A stretch of 64,000 nt of DNA from Mogibacterium timidum ATCC 33093 (GTDB lineage Bacteria; Bacillota; Clostridia; Peptostreptococcales; Anaerovoracaceae): NCBI RefSeq assembly GCF_000525775.1, contig NZ_JALU01000021.1, positions 17,818 through 81,817 on the forward strand, in the 5' to 3' direction. The translations under genes and the position numbers were made by a program. Of this stretch, positions 63,501 through 64,000 are shown one piece after another. The first letter of the stretch is position 1; each line of letters begins with the position of its first letter. Below the pieces are notes generated by a model. The model was not told the DNA's origin, ran no database searches, and saw only the letters and a list, made by a program, of their open reading frames with translations.

Positions 63501-63878
63501 CATCCAAATGCCGATCTCGTCAATGGCATGCTCGGCGATGTGATTGCGAATATGGGCGAAAAATCTAAACCAATCATTCATACAGATCGAGGATGTCACT
63601 ATCGCTGGCCGGGTTGGATAGAGAGGATGGAGATAAACGGATATACCGGATCCATGTCACAGAAAGGGTGCTCTCCAGATAATGCTGCTTGTGAAGGTTT
63701 ATTTGGACGAATAAAAAATGAGTTCTTCTATAATCAGGACTGGAAAAATATGACCATAGAGGAATTCTCACATGAGTTAGATAAGTACCTTCATTGGTAC
63801 AATGAAAAAAGAATCAAGAAATCGTTAGGGTATTTGAGCCCTGTGGAGTACAGGCGATCTCTTGGATTGGCTGTCTAA
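60516..63878 (+). CDS. Chimeric ORF: 5'-truncated LRR surface protein fused in frame to IS3 transposase
   Basis: The 1120-residue frame starts in mid-domain; LRR-like coding begins at about 60459 (VVTGLSESGKAKLKKN) after a stop at 60450. No signal peptide is present. Residues 1-~875 are BspA-type repeats in the same module style as the 23.9 kb gene, with a Listeria-Bacteroides (InlB B-type) repeat near 620-690 (ITFDANGGTIEKG ... LYAHWK). At about 63147 the text changes from IPESLKHI to RREVDRIFLENKARYGYRR, the C-terminal part of an IS3 OrfB. Both ends are therefore abnormal. Treat as a disrupted LRR gene; expression as one protein is unproven. Confidence 0.75.
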   Translation: MIPESSNSGVNITAVGDGANNVLAKEGQVGTFGFVESGKIYVPKTVKLPSSIRQIGNNAFAGTIDNTAKKIYGVTNINLPDGLEAIGQSAFQNARLTSIILPNSVTKLGISAFGGTDLVEKIVLSKSLKEIPDVAFGRTNDTIGIADKVAVTDIVILEGVTDIGRRAFVGCKAKTVSLPDSLTKIGDNAFMNNQFEEVTIPGSVTNIGKASFEKTAEAIPATLKSLKLKEGFNGKIGSNAFLNQLLTSVELPKSFNTLSGIDKRAFRDNPVKPTLLTENKELEDAYNNMSNKNELTYVVKYDKLVGTGWASDDFTYSADGSTITGLSSSGTAKRNGGNHKLVLPDESPAGAAITAIADGAFAIPESEVIVGKYDFTSENGFETVKLPAKLKSIGARAFEYNMLKELDLKSEPEMTKIGTSAFHGNRIMRLHIPDSVNDLGEGAFSANSIIELKMSKNVKKIPQAAFSMNIRLREIEIPDTVTEIGQMAFAGARLESLKIPASVTKIGEKAFHLHHLTELTIPGTVKEIGDSAFEGTYKALTLTDLKIEEGVEHIGKYAFKEGLLTSVDLPKSLKTLGSEPFLNNTGTDTNHVVILRTENPDHLAFNNGAATHKVIMTKAMITFDANGGTIEKGYAVLNADGKVDALPNPTAPDALHDFEGWFTEREGGRKVSAAEKFADGNKLYAHWKLNTSWNEADFTTDGDTVTGLTEAGKAKLAVNPDLKIPAVIGGRAIRKIGAGAFSPSKTGNKTINTIAISMGIEEIGQAAFSGANLKMLEVPSSVKIIGRMAFNGAPLEQVKFSEGLKSIGDSAFEGHKLTEVKLPDSLKTIGRSAFKTRSAENASITDVKFGKSLESIGREAFVNQKIKEIQIPESLKHIRREVDRIFLENKARYGYRRIHAELKKIGIKVSEKVVRRVMKEDGLEVKIRKTKKYSSYKGEISPAVPNEVQRNFHSEKPNELLLSDISEFAIPSGKVYLSPTVDCFDGMLVKWRISEHPNADLVNGMLGDVIANMGEKSKPIIHTDRGCHYRWPGWIERMEINGYTGSMSQKGCSPDNAACEGLFGRIKNEFFYNQDWKNMTIEEFSHELDKYLHWYNEKRIKKSLGYLSPVEYRRSLGLAV

Positions 63879-63900
63879 GCTATCCAAAAAAACGTCCGCA
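63144..63900 (+). mobile_element. IS3-family element, 3' part only
   Basis: The C-terminal part of an IS150/IS3-type OrfB: HTH_21-like ENKARYGYRRIHAELKKIGI, then a DDE integrase core with Asp964 (LLLSDISEF), Asp1024 (IIHTDRGCHY) and Glu1060 (DNAACEGLFGRIKNEF), numbered in the chimeric frame. The 35 residues between the last Asp and Glu are the IS3 hallmark. OrfA, the frameshift site and the N-terminus of OrfB are absent. The right end is probably just after the stop, near CCAAAAAAACGTCCGC; I see no matching left end. Confidence 0.8.
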
Positions 63901-63903
63901 TAC

Positions 63904-64000
63904 CCCTTTGAGGAGGAAAGACTGTTAAGCGTGGCAAACGCAAGGCAGGGATGGTACCGAATGGCTACTATCCGGGATATTAATTTCCTGCTAAATCCAA
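63904..64000 (+). CDS. Partial open frame at the window end, possibly a reverse transcriptase/maturase tail
   Basis: The frame PFEEERLLSVANARQGWYRM then ATIRDINFLLNP stays open to the edge. 'VANARQGWYRMA' resembles the conserved (A-N-S-R-K-G-Y-W-R-I-A) word near the end of group II intron reverse transcriptase/maturases. The segment is short and the start is not visible, so this is a weak call. Confidence 0.25.

Noticed and set aside
1..64000. CRISPR arrays, tRNA or rRNA genes
   Set aside because: No regularly spaced direct repeats, no cloverleaf with TTCRA loop, and no rRNA-like stretches were seen.

Overview
The window comes from a low-to-moderate GC, anaerobic Firmicute. The best guess is a Clostridia/Eubacteriales lineage close to Mogibacterium or the Family XIII oral eubacteria. 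The supports are an unbroken S10-spc-alpha ribosomal cluster with rpsD inside the alpha part, a zinc-type S14, a zinc-lid adenylate kinase, AGGAGG ribosome sites throughout, an [FeFe]-hydrogenase maturase (HydF), rubredoxin, a CBS-domain family II pyrophosphatase, and very large BspA-like leucine-rich-repeat surface proteins. Genus assignment is inference.

Layout. (1) 1-15.4 kb: rpsJ to rplQ, 31 co-directional genes for translation, protein export (secY), adenylate kinase, methionine aminopeptidase, IF-1 and RNA polymerase alpha, closed by a terminator. A probable internal promoter and leader precede rpsM. (2) 15.5-19.5 kb: a gene graveyard, with a frameshifted EsaA/YueB-like fragment fused to a broken CPBP protease, an intact flavin-type oxidoreductase, a frameshifted pentapeptide-repeat protein and a membrane protein. 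(3) 19.6-23.6 kb: SRP RNA from a consensus promoter, then dnaX, ybaB, recR and mutM (genome maintenance). (4) 23.9-29.0 kb: a 1692-residue LRR surface protein that also carries a predicted flavin-attachment (FMN-binding) domain and a C-terminal wall/membrane anchor. (5) 29.1-41.2 kb: tcdA, a DUF445 protein, cyclophilin, CBS pyrophosphatase, a split ThrE-type exporter, a four-gene surface O-acylation cassette (SGNH, DUF4358, MBOAT, DHHW), and a PTS IIC/DUF915 hydrolase pair. (6) 41.2-53.5 kb: a TIGR01906 membrane protein, rubredoxin, a DUF134-NifX fusion regulator with twin palindromic operators, yerC-hisC, nadE-hydF, yhaM, recD2, comF, a structured RNA that fits the raiA motif, fumC and a YcxB-like protein. 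(7) 53.5-64 kb: an accessory region with a duplicated hairpin repeat, a decayed secreted-protein gene, pepQ-pip, two orphan genes including a lipoprotein, an AraC-type remnant, a truncated lipoprotein head-to-head with a truncated LRR gene, and an in-frame LRR::IS3 transposase chimera.

The most interesting items are the LRR-FMN surface protein, the probable raiA RNA that keeps its comF neighbour but not raiA, the twin GACATATGTC operators around the DUF134-NifX promoter, and the rearranged LRR/lipoprotein/IS3 locus at the right end. No tRNA, rRNA or CRISPR array was seen.
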